NCBI GenBank assembly: GCA_016223165.1
Contig: JACRPO010000021.1
Coordinates: forward strand, 244,286 to 308,285
DNA length: 64,000 bases
Source of the DNA: Burkholderiales bacterium
GTDB taxonomy: Bacteria; Pseudomonadota; Gammaproteobacteria; Burkholderiales; Burkholderiaceae_C
Reading direction: 5' to 3'
The notes below the pieces were generated by a model that was not told the origin of the DNA, did not search any database, and worked only from the letters and a program-made list of their open reading frames with translations. Position 1 is the first letter of the stretch; each line of letters opens with the position of its first letter. This document shows positions 37,272 to 45,169 of this stretch, piece after piece. The position numbers and the translations under genes are program-made.

Positions 37272-38882
37272 GTGAGCAAGCCGGCCAGCGGCGCCTTCAT
37301 CCAGCCCGTGCTGGAAGAGGGCGCCGTGCGCCCGGCGCCGCAGCGCGTGCGCGTCTACCGCGCCATCCGCGGCGCCATCGCCGCAGGCGCGCTCGCCCCG
37401 GGCGATCGCCTGCCCTCGGCGCGCCAGCTGGCCGCCGACTGGGGGCTGGCGCGCGGCGCCGTCGACGAGGCCTTCGCGCAGCTGCAACTTGAAGGGCTGA
37501 TCCGCCGGCGCGTCGGTGACGGCACCTATGTCGAGCCGGCCGTGGCCGGAGTGCCCGGGTTGCGGCCGCCCGCACCACCGCGCGAGCCGAGCGACCTCGC
37601 CCACCATGTGCTCGCGCAGGCCGCGCGCCTGGGCGCGGGCAGCGCGGGCAGCGCGGGCAGCGCGGGCGCCGGCGCCCCGACGCCGGTGCGGCTGGAGTGC
37701 AACTTCGTGCCGAAGCGGCCGCCGACGCTGCACCCGCGCGCCGTCGATCTCGACGGCTTCGCATTGCCCACCTGGCGCCGCCTGCTCCTGGCGGCGGCTT
37801 CCGAGGCGCGGCGCGACCTGCTCGGCCCGGTGCCTTCGGCGGGGCTGCCGGCGCTGCGCGAATCGGTGGCGCGCTACCTCGGCGTGATGCGTGGCGTGCC
37901 CTGCCGTGCCGAGCAGGTGCTCATCGTCGCCAGCCCCGGTGAGGGGCTGAACCTGCTCGTGCGCCTGCTGCTGCCGGCCTCGGGCTCGATGTGGGTGGAG
38001 GAGCCGACGCACCCTTCGCTGCCGAGCCTGCTCGAGAGCCTGGGGGCGCGCGTGAGCGCGGTGCCGCTCGACGCGCACGGCTTCGACGTCGCCGCGGCAT
38101 GCCGGCGCGACCCCGGCGCGACGCTCGTCTACCTGCACCCGCTCGGCCAGTACCCGCTCGGCCGACGCACGACGGTGGCGCGCGGCGACGAGCTCATCGA
38201 GTGGGCGCGCCGGCAGGGCCGCTGGATCGTCGAGGGCCACTTCAACGACGAGCTCTGGCCGCGCGAGGTGCAGCCACCGGCGCTGGCCCGGCGCGACAGC
38301 GAGCGCGTCTTCCTGCTCGGCACCTTCGAGAGCGTGATGTTCCCGTCGCTGCGCCTGGGCTACGTGGTCGTGCCGCCGGCGCTCGTGAAGCCGTTCGGCG
38401 AAGCGATCACGCTGTGGGGCCCGCGTGCGCCGGCGGCCACGCAGTGGGCGCTGGCCGAGTTCATCGACCGCGGCCACCTGCACCAGCGCATCGTGGCGCT
38501 GCGCGAGCGCTACGCCAAGCGGCGCAAGCGCGTGCAAAGCGGCCTCGTCGACCGTCTGCCGGCCGGCGTGCGCGCCGAGCCGCTGACGCCGGTGCCCACG
38601 GCCTGCCTGCATCTGCCCGAAGGGGCGAGCGACCTGGAGTGGCTGCGCCGCCTGCGCGCGCACGGCCTCGTGCTCGAGCCGCTGTCAGGCATGCACTGGA
38701 ACTACCGCCCCGAGCCGCGCCCGCAGGGCCTGGTGCTCGGCTACGGCGACTGGAGCGATGCCGTGCTCGATGCGGCGCTCGCGCGCCTGGTGCAGGAACT
38801 GCGCGAGGGGCACCCGGGCCCCGGCGCGACGCAGCCCGCGTCAGCTTCAGGGCCCTACCAGCCGGTGGGCGAGAAGGCGTAG
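37272..38882 (+). CDS. Second MocR-like regulator lacking the PLP lysine, 536 aa
   Basis: GTG start at 37272 follows AGGAG by six bases. Winged helix VYRAIRGAIAAGALAPGDRLPSARQLAADWGLARGAVDEAF, closely resembling that of the upstream paralogue, then an aminotransferase-like domain. The lysine motif reads GTFESVMFPSLRLGY (S354 in place of lysine), the PLP-ring aspartate region reads VEGHFNDELW, and HQYPTG has become GQYPLG; it is thus more degenerate than its neighbour. A GSAGSAGSAGAG linker near residue 125 comes from a 9-bp repeat at 37635-37670. The 3' end overlaps the convergent regulator gene by 28 bp. Confidence 0.87.
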   Translation: MSKPASGAFIQPVLEEGAVRPAPQRVRVYRAIRGAIAAGALAPGDRLPSARQLAADWGLARGAVDEAFAQLQLEGLIRRRVGDGTYVEPAVAGVPGLRPPAPPREPSDLAHHVLAQAARLGAGSAGSAGSAGAGAPTPVRLECNFVPKRPPTLHPRAVDLDGFALPTWRRLLLAAASEARRDLLGPVPSAGLPALRESVARYLGVMRGVPCRAEQVLIVASPGEGLNLLVRLLLPASGSMWVEEPTHPSLPSLLESLGARVSAVPLDAHGFDVAAACRRDPGATLVYLHPLGQYPLGRRTTVARGDELIEWARRQGRWIVEGHFNDELWPREVQPPALARRDSERVFLLGTFESVMFPSLRLGYVVVPPALVKPFGEAITLWGPRAPAATQWALAEFIDRGHLHQRIVALRERYAKRRKRVQSGLVDRLPAGVRAEPLTPVPTACLHLPEGASDLEWLRRLRAHGLVLEPLSGMHWNYRPEPRPQGLVLGYGDWSDAVLDAALARLVQELREGHPGPGATQPASASGPYQPVGEKA

Positions 38883-39643
38883 CCCTGGTGGCGCACGGTG
38901 CGGATGCGCGCCGCGCCGCCTTGCCCGTCGCCGAGCTTGGCGCGGATGCGGTAGACGCGGCTGTCGATGCTGCGGTCCAGCGGCTGGTCGTCGAGCCCGC
39001 GCACGCGCTTCAGGATCTCGCGCCGCGACAGCGCCTGCCCGGCGTGGCTGGCGAGCAGCCACAGCACCTCGAACTCGCCTTCGGTGAGCGGCACCGGCGC
39101 CTCGGCGAGCAGCACCTCGCGCTCCAGGCGCCTGAGGCGCAGCGCACCGAAGCGCAATTCGCGCGGCGGCTCGCGCTCGGCGCCGCCACCGGCGGCGGCC
39201 GCAGCGCGGCGCCACAGGGCGCGCAGGCGCGCCGCGACCACGGGCGCGGCCAGCGATGCGTCGACCACGTCGTCGGCGCCCATCTCGAGGGCGAGCACCT
39301 GGTCGAGATCGCGCAGGCTGCGCACGACCACCATCAACGGGCGCTGCGGATGCCGCGTGTGCAGCGCACGCAGGCGTGCGAGCTGCGCGGCCAGGCTGCC
39401 GCCGACGTGCAGCACGAGCGGGCCGGCGTGCCACGCCGCGGGTTCGTTCTCTTCACCGAGGAAGCCGACGGCCAGGCCTTCGTCTGCGAGCGACGTGGCC
39501 CAGCGTCGCGCGGCGTGTGCGTCGTCGCCGAGCATGCTCACGTGCGGCGGCACTTCGGTGGCCGCGACCCCCGTGGGGTCCGCGGCAGCGTGCTGCTCGC
39601 GCAGGTCGGCGGCGCTCGATTCTTCGGCCATGCTGCGCGACAT
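38855..39643 (-). CDS. OmpR-like regulator with pseudo-receiver, 262 aa
   Basis: ATG 39643 or 39631 (MAEESSAADL). The receiver-like domain keeps a D40-D41 pair (SMLGDDAHAA) but the phosphoacceptor position is H79 (LVLHVGG) and the lysine-proline pair is lost (DVVDASLAAP), so aspartyl phosphorylation appears impossible. The C-terminal winged helix is canonical (PVPLTEGEFEVLWLLASHAG, LSRREILKRVRG, RSIDSRVYRIRAKL, RTVRHQGYAF). No kinase is nearby. Lies 95 bp downstream of mutS on the same strand, and forms the right flank of the four-regulator block. Confidence 0.85.
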   Translation of the reverse strand: MSRSMAEESSAADLREQHAAADPTGVAATEVPPHVSMLGDDAHAARRWATSLADEGLAVGFLGEENEPAAWHAGPLVLHVGGSLAAQLARLRALHTRHPQRPLMVVVRSLRDLDQVLALEMGADDVVDASLAAPVVAARLRALWRRAAAAAGGGAEREPPRELRFGALRLRRLEREVLLAEAPVPLTEGEFEVLWLLASHAGQALSRREILKRVRGLDDQPLDRSIDSRVYRIRAKLGDGQGGAARIRTVRHQGYAFSPTGW

Positions 39644-39738
39644 CGTCGGCTTGGCGCGACATCGTCGCAAGGGCCATTTCGGCGCGGCGGCGCGCGCCAA
39701 TGAGCGGGCGCAGGGGCGTGTCGGGGAGAGGGGGCAGG

Positions 39739-42456
39739 TCAGGCGCGTTCGCTGCGTGACGCCGCGCCTGCCTGCTTCAGCTTGTACAGCGCCTCGAGCG
39801 CCTCGCGCGGCGAAAGGCGGTCGGGATCGATCGCCGCCAGCGCGCGCTCCACGGCCGAGGGCTCGGGCGCTGCCGCGGCGGCCGGTGGCGGCGCGAACAG
39901 GTCGACCTGCGCGACGCCGGCACGCGCCTTGTCCTCGAGCGCCTCGAGCGTGGCGCGCGCCTGGCGAATCAGCGCCGCCGGCATGCCCGCGAGCCGCGCC
40001 ACCTGCACACCGTAGCTGCGGCTCGCCGGGCCGGGCTCGATCTGGTGCAGGAAGACGATGTCGTGCCCGCTCTCCACCGCGCCGACATGCACGTTGAGCG
40101 CGCGCTCGTGCGTCGCCGGAAACTCGGTGAGTTCGAAGTAATGCGTCGCGAAGAGCGTGAAGGCGCGGCTCTTGTCGTGCAGGTGCGTGGCGATGGCGGC
40201 GGCGAGCGCGAGGCCGTCGAAGGTGCTGGTGCCGCGGCCGATCTCGTCCATCAGCACCAGGCTCTGCTCGCCGGCGCCGTGCACGATGGCGGCGGCCTCG
40301 GTCATCTCGAGCATGAAGGTGCTCTGCGCGTTGGCGAGGTCATCGGCGGCACCGATGCGCGTGTGGATGGCGTCGATGGGGCCGAGCCGGCAGGCGCTGG
40401 CCGGCACGTACGAGCCCATCGCGGCGAGCAGCACGATGAGCGCCACCTGACGCATGAAGGTGCTCTTGCCGCCCATGTTGGGGCCGGTGATGACGAGCAG
40501 GCGCGTCTTCGCGTCGAGCCGGCAGTGGTTGGCGATGAAGGGGACGCCCTGGCCTTGCCCACCGCTCTCGGCGAGGCGCGCCTCCACCACCGGGTGGCGG
40601 CCGGCCTCGATATCGATGCAGGGGTGGTTGACGAACTCGGGCCGGCACCAGTTCAGCGTCGTCGCGCGCTCGGCCAGCGCCGCCAGCGCATCGAGGCCGG
40701 CGAGCGCGCGCGCCAGTGCCGAGAGCGCGGGGATGTGCGCCTGCAGGCGATCGAGCAGCTGCTCGTAGAGCCATTTCTCGCGTGCCAGCGCGCGCTCCTC
40801 GGCGGCGAGCGCCTTGTCCTCGAAGGCTTTCAGCTCCGGCGTGATGAAGCGCTCGGCGTTCTTCAAGGTCTGCCGGCGCTGGTAGTCGGCGGGCACCTTG
40901 CTCAAATGCGAGCCGGTCACCTCGATGTAGAAGCCGTGCACCTTGTTGAACTGCACGCGCAGGTTGGGGATGCCGCTGCGGACGCGCTCGCGCGCCTCGA
41001 GGTCGAGCAGGTAGGCGTCGCTGTGGGCGTTGATGCCGCGCAGCTCGTCGAGATCGGCGTCGATGCCGGCGGCGATGACGCCACCTTCGCGCAGCTGCAC
41101 GGCCGGCTCTTCGGCGATGGCGGCGAGCTCGCGCGCGAGCGCGGCGTCGGGCTCGTCGAAGGTCAGCGCCGCGTGCAGCCGCTGCAGCAGCGGCGAGCCG
41201 CGCGGCGTGCAGGCGGCCAGCGCCGGCAGCACGGCGAGCGTGGCGCGCAGACCGGCGAGCTCACGCGGGCGCACCTGGCGCAGCGCCGTGCGCGCGGTGA
41301 TGCGCTCGACATCGCTGACGCTGCGCAGGGCCGCGCGCGGCGCCTCGAAGCCCGGCGTGCCCGGCGGCGTGTCGGCATCGCCTTGCACGAGCGCGGCGAT
41401 GGCCGCGTGCCGCTCGGTCGCTGCCGTGCGCTCGCGTGGCGGATGCGTCAACCAGTGGCGCAGCAGGCGGCTGCCCATGCCGGTGCGGCAGGTGTCGAGC
41501 AGTGCCAGCAGCGTCGGCGCGCCGGGGCCGGCTTCGCCGCGCAGCGTCTGCGTCAGCTCCAGGTTGCGGTGCGTGGTGGGCGGCAGCTCGAGCAGCTCGG
41601 CAGCGCGCTGCACGGCCAGCGTGTGCACATGCGCCAGTGCCTGGCCCTGCGTGTGTTCGGCGAACGCGAGCAGGGCGGCGGCGGCGCCATGCGCCACCTT
41701 CAGGTCCTGCGCATTGAAGCCGGCGAGCGTGGCCACGCGCAGCTGCTCGCGCAGCTTGCGCTCACCGAGCGCGGCATCGAACTGCCAGGCTGGGCGCGGC
41801 GTGCGCGCCGCGCGAGTCTGGTGCAGCGCCTGCTGCATCGTCTCGGACAGCGGCGTGCCGCCCTCGTGCAGCACCTCGGCGGGGTCGAGCCGCGCCAGCC
41901 AGCCCGGCAGATCGCGCTCGCCGCACTCGGTGAGGCAGAGCTCGCCGCTGGACAGTGCCAGCCACGCCAGCCCGTAGGCGAAGCCACCGGGCTTTCCTTC
42001 GCCGCCCTTGACGCGTTCCCCGTGAACGGCCAGCAGCAGCGTGTCGGCGCGCTCTGCCAGCAGCTCGGTGTCGGTGATGGTGCCCGGCGTCACCACACGC
42101 ACGACCTTGCGCTCGACCGGACCCTTGGCGGTGGCGACATCGCCCACCTGCTCGGCGATGGCCACCGCTTCGCCCAGCTTGATGAGGCGCGCGAGATAGC
42201 TCTCGACCGAGTGCACCGGCACGCCGGCCATCACCACCGGCTCGCCGGCGCTCTGGCCGCGCGTGGTGAGCGTGATGTCGAGCAGCCGGTTCGCCTTGCG
42301 CGCGTCGTCGAAGAAGAGCTCGTAGAAGTCGCCCATCCGGTAGAAGACGAGCGTGTCGGGGAACTCGGCCTTGATGCGCAGGTACTGCTGCATCATGGGG
42401 GTGTGAGCCGACAGGTCGCGCTGCCAGGGCGGTGCGGCGTGTTTCGGTTCGGTCAT
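39739..42456 (-). CDS. mutS: DNA mismatch repair protein MutS, 905 aa
   Basis: Start MTEPKHAAPPWQRDLSAHTPMMQQYLRIK at 42456 aligns with the normal MutS N-terminus. The mismatch-reading Phe-x-Glu is present (GDFYELF, F44 and E46). The clamp/lever regions include VRSGIPNLRVQFNKVHGFYIEVT; the ATPase has Walker A GPNMGGKSTF and Walker B LVLMDEIGRGTSTFDG. About 50 residues longer than E. coli MutS (853). Recognises mismatches and recruits MutL; nothing suggests loss of function. Divergent from the heavy-metal operon. Confidence 0.97.
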   Translation of the reverse strand: MTEPKHAAPPWQRDLSAHTPMMQQYLRIKAEFPDTLVFYRMGDFYELFFDDARKANRLLDITLTTRGQSAGEPVVMAGVPVHSVESYLARLIKLGEAVAIAEQVGDVATAKGPVERKVVRVVTPGTITDTELLAERADTLLLAVHGERVKGGEGKPGGFAYGLAWLALSSGELCLTECGERDLPGWLARLDPAEVLHEGGTPLSETMQQALHQTRAARTPRPAWQFDAALGERKLREQLRVATLAGFNAQDLKVAHGAAAALLAFAEHTQGQALAHVHTLAVQRAAELLELPPTTHRNLELTQTLRGEAGPGAPTLLALLDTCRTGMGSRLLRHWLTHPPRERTAATERHAAIAALVQGDADTPPGTPGFEAPRAALRSVSDVERITARTALRQVRPRELAGLRATLAVLPALAACTPRGSPLLQRLHAALTFDEPDAALARELAAIAEEPAVQLREGGVIAAGIDADLDELRGINAHSDAYLLDLEARERVRSGIPNLRVQFNKVHGFYIEVTGSHLSKVPADYQRRQTLKNAERFITPELKAFEDKALAAEERALAREKWLYEQLLDRLQAHIPALSALARALAGLDALAALAERATTLNWCRPEFVNHPCIDIEAGRHPVVEARLAESGGQGQGVPFIANHCRLDAKTRLLVITGPNMGGKSTFMRQVALIVLLAAMGSYVPASACRLGPIDAIHTRIGAADDLANAQSTFMLEMTEAAAIVHGAGEQSLVLMDEIGRGTSTFDGLALAAAIATHLHDKSRAFTLFATHYFELTEFPATHERALNVHVGAVESGHDIVFLHQIEPGPASRSYGVQVARLAGMPAALIRQARATLEALEDKARAGVAQVDLFAPPPAAAAAPEPSAVERALAAIDPDRLSPREALEALYKLKQAGAASRSERA

Positions 42457-42570
42457 GGAGGCGGGGATCTTATGCGGCGGGGTTTGCGCCTTCGGCTCGG
42501 CAGGCCGGCAGCCGGGCCGGCGGCGACACCGGCGGCGACTTGCCCGACGTGCCCTACACTCCGCGCGCTC

Positions 42571-42924
42571 ATGCGCCGACCCATCGTCCTGCTCGCCGTG
42601 CTGATTGCCATGCTCTGGCAATCTGTGGCGTTGGCGCGCTCGGGTTTCACGGTCAATGCGCCGGGCGACCTTCGGCACGCCGCGCTGCATTGGCAAGGAG
42701 CCGCTCATCACCACCACGAGGACGGTTCCTTCCACCTCGACGATTCGAGCGAGTCGATCCAGCACCTGATTGCCGACCACCTGACGGCGGCGCCGGCGCT
42801 CCCCTCGGCCTCGGCGCACGACTTCAGCGCGGCGCGATCGGGCTCGCTCGCGACGGTGCACGATGACCTGGCGCCGCAGCCGTTTCTCGATGGTCTGTTG
42901 AGACCTCCTCGCTTGCGCTCCTGA
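42571..42924 (+). CDS. Exported His-rich CzcI-like protein, 117 aa
   Basis: Starts MRRPIVLLAVLIAMLWQSVA, a signal peptide cleaved near ALA-RSGF. The mature peptide contains HWQGAAHHHHEDGSFHLDDS and IQHLIADHL, likely metal ligands. It is the first gene of an RND heavy-metal operon, in the position and size range of CzcI of Cupriavidus czc clusters; identity with that family is inferred from place and composition, not from a strong motif. Probably a periplasmic metal-binding or regulatory protein. Confidence 0.65.
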   Translation: MRRPIVLLAVLIAMLWQSVALARSGFTVNAPGDLRHAALHWQGAAHHHHEDGSFHLDDSSESIQHLIADHLTAAPALPSASAHDFSAARSGSLATVHDDLAPQPFLDGLLRPPRLRS

Positions 42925-43052
42925 CCTGCCTTCGCGGCGGCCGTCCCATGGACGCCACGCGCAGCACGGGCCGCGCCCGGCGGTCCGGCTCTGCCTTCGC
43001 AGACGGTGCCCGGCTCGCCGCCGAGCCAGGCTGTCATCTCGTCAGGAGCAAA

Positions 43053-44402
43053 GTGAAACCCTTGCCATGGCTGTGTGCCTGCGCGCTTGCAGGCAACATG
43101 GCAGGTGGACCCCCGGCGTACGGGGCCCAACCTGCCGCATCGTCCAACGCCGCCGCGCCCGCGGCTCGCCCTGCGGCCGCTGGCGCGGCTTCGGCCCCTT
43201 CGGCTGCCACCGTTGCCTCCGCCGCCGCCGCCGAACGCTCGTCCGCCCCGACGAGCCTGGCGGCAGCGCTCGACGCCGCCTGGCAGCGCGCCATCGCCTC
43301 GCGCGAGGCCGACGGCCAGCAGCGCCGCGCCGAGGCCGAGCGCTCGACGGCGGCGAGCCTGTGGGCCGCGCCGCCCGCGCTGGCCCTGAGCCACCGCAAC
43401 GACCGCTGGCAGAGCAACGCCGGCAAGCGCGAGAGCGAGATCGGCGTCGCCGTGCCGCTGTGGCTGCCCGGCCAACGCGCCGCGCGCGGTGCCGCTGCCG
43501 AGGCCGCCGCGGCGCAGGCCGATGCCGCGCGCCAGGCGGCACGCCTGCGCCTGGCCGGCGAAGTGCGCGAGGCGGCCTGGGGCCTTGTCGCGCTGCAGGC
43601 CGAAGTCGGCCAGGCCGAGGCGCAGGTGCGCTCGCTCGCGCAGCTGGCCGCCGATGTCGAGCGGCGTGTGCGTGCCGGCGACCTCGCGCGTGCCGATGCC
43701 CTCGCCGCGGTGGCCGAACACCTCGCGGCCGCAGCCGAGCAGACCGGCGCGCGCCAGCGCCTGCAGGCGGCGCAGGCGCGCTGGCGCACGCTGACCGGGC
43801 TGGCGGCAGCGCCGCCCCTGGAGGCCCTGGGCGCGGATGCGGCGCCCACCGATGTCGCCGGCGCGCTGCCGCCGGCGCACCCTGAGCTGCGACTCGCCGG
43901 CCACGCCAGCGAGCATGCGCGCAAGCAGCTCGAGCTGCTGCGCAGCAGCCGCCGCGACGCGCCCGAGCTCACGCTCGGGCTGCGCCACGACGTGCCCGGC
44001 GGGCCCGAGCCGGCCCACAACAGCGTCGTCGTCAGCCTGCGCCTGCCCTTCGGCAGCGACGAGCGTTACCGGCCTCTGGAAGCCGTGGCCCTGAGCGAGC
44101 TCGATATCGCGCAGACGCACGAGCAGCGCCAGCGCGAGCGCCTGGAAGCCGAGCTCGCATCGGCACGCGGCGCGCTGCAATCGGCGCAGGCGCAGGCCGA
44201 TGCCGGGCGCGAGCGTGCGCGGCTGCTGCGCGAGCGCGCCGCGCTGATCGAACGCTCCTTCCGCGCCGGCGAGACGCCGCTGCCCGAGCTGCTGCGCGCG
44301 CTGGCCGCCGCAGCGCAGGCCGACGGCGCCGCCGCCCAACAACAAGCCGCGCTCGGCCTCGCTGGCGCCCGCCTTCAACAAGCCCTCGGACTCCTGCCAT
44401 GA
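43053..44402 (+). CDS. czcC: CzcC-like outer-membrane factor (TolC family), 449 aa
   Basis: GTG 43053 after AGGAG gives a signal-peptide-like start (VKPLPWLCACALAG); longer in-frame starts exist back to 42948. After an Ala/Ser/Pro-rich linker come the two OEP repeats with long helices (ASLWAAPPALALSHRNDRW, EIGVAVPLWLPGQRAA, PELTLGLRHDVPGG, VVVSLRLPFGS, AGETPLPELLRALAAA). Forms the outer-membrane duct of the RND pump. Overlaps the next gene by ATGA. Confidence 0.87.
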   Translation: MKPLPWLCACALAGNMAGGPPAYGAQPAASSNAAAPAARPAAAGAASAPSAATVASAAAAERSSAPTSLAAALDAAWQRAIASREADGQQRRAEAERSTAASLWAAPPALALSHRNDRWQSNAGKRESEIGVAVPLWLPGQRAARGAAAEAAAAQADAARQAARLRLAGEVREAAWGLVALQAEVGQAEAQVRSLAQLAADVERRVRAGDLARADALAAVAEHLAAAAEQTGARQRLQAAQARWRTLTGLAAAPPLEALGADAAPTDVAGALPPAHPELRLAGHASEHARKQLELLRSSRRDAPELTLGLRHDVPGGPEPAHNSVVVSLRLPFGSDERYRPLEAVALSELDIAQTHEQRQRERLEAELASARGALQSAQAQADAGRERARLLRERAALIERSFRAGETPLPELLRALAAAAQADGAAAQQQAALGLAGARLQQALGLLP

Positions 44403-45169
44403 CTTGCCTGCCCACGAACGCCGGAAAGCGACGGACGCCGTCCGCCGCTGTCACCGCCACCGCCGCCACCGTCGCCGCCACCGCCTTCACTTCCGCGCTC
44501 GCTTTCGCATGCGGTCTCGCACGCACTTCCGCGCGCGCTCTCGCTTTCGTCGGCGTCATCGGCATCGGCATCGTCGCGCCGGCCGCCCTTGCCGCGCCGG
44601 GGGCACATGGACCCAACGGTGAGCACCTCGACGGCCCGGCCGCGGCGGGCGCGCGCGCGGCCCTGCCGCGCGTCGAGGCCAAATCGGAGACCTTCGAGCT
44701 CGTCGCCGAGCTGAAGGGCGGCGAACTCGTGGTCCTCGTCGACCGCTACGAGAGCAACGAGCCGGTGCTCGGCGCCCGGCTCGAAGTGGAGAGCGGCGCG
44801 CTCAAGGCGGTGGCCGCTTTCCGCGCCGAACAGGGCGACTACCTCGTCAAGGATCCGGCACTGCTGAAAGCGCTGGCTGCGGCCGGCGAGCATGCGCTGG
44901 TCTTCACGCTCGCCGCTGGCAACGACAGCGACCTGCTCGACGGCACGCTGGTCATCGCCCGGGCGGTGCCCGGCGGCGACCCCGGGCACAGCCACGGCGC
45001 CGGCGGTGATCACGGCCACTCGCATGCGCTGCAGCGCGCGGCATGGATCGGCGGCGCGCTGCTGGTCCTGAGCCTGCTCAGCGGCTTGTGGTGGTGGCGC
45101 CAATGGCGCAAGGGGCACCCATCGCGCCAATCGCGCCTGGGCGCGGTGACGTCGACGGAGGGCCTGTGA
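44399..45169 (+). CDS. Membrane-anchored His-rich protein of metal-efflux operon, 256 aa
   Basis: ATG 44399 overlaps czcC; TGATG overlaps czcB. A long Ala/Thr-rich N-terminus leads to a cleavage-like LAAPGAHGPNGEHLDGP. A beta-rich domain follows (SETFELVAELKGGELVVLVDRYESNEPV), then GHSHGAGGDHGHSH and a final TM helix (AAWIGGALLVLSLLSGLWWW). The HGPNGEHLD motif recurs almost identically in the next gene product, so both probably bind the same metal or partner in the periplasm. No enzyme motif; likely an accessory metal-binding protein. Confidence 0.78.
   Translation: MTCLPTNAGKRRTPSAAVTATAATVAATAFTSALAFACGLARTSARALAFVGVIGIGIVAPAALAAPGAHGPNGEHLDGPAAAGARAALPRVEAKSETFELVAELKGGELVVLVDRYESNEPVLGARLEVESGALKAVAAFRAEQGDYLVKDPALLKALAAAGEHALVFTLAAGNDSDLLDGTLVIARAVPGGDPGHSHGAGGDHGHSHALQRAAWIGGALLVLSLLSGLWWWRQWRKGHPSRQSRLGAVTSTEGL

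Noticed and set aside
35277..38663. Minus-strand open frame of more than 1100 codons opposite the two MocR-like genes
   Set aside because: Low-complexity Arg/Ala/Gln composition, no domain, and full overlap with two clear regulators; treated as a GC-driven shadow.
39739..42456. MutS as a defective mutator explaining the many tandem repeats
   Set aside because: Phe-x-Glu, Walker A and Walker B motifs are all intact, so sequence gives no support for loss of mismatch repair.
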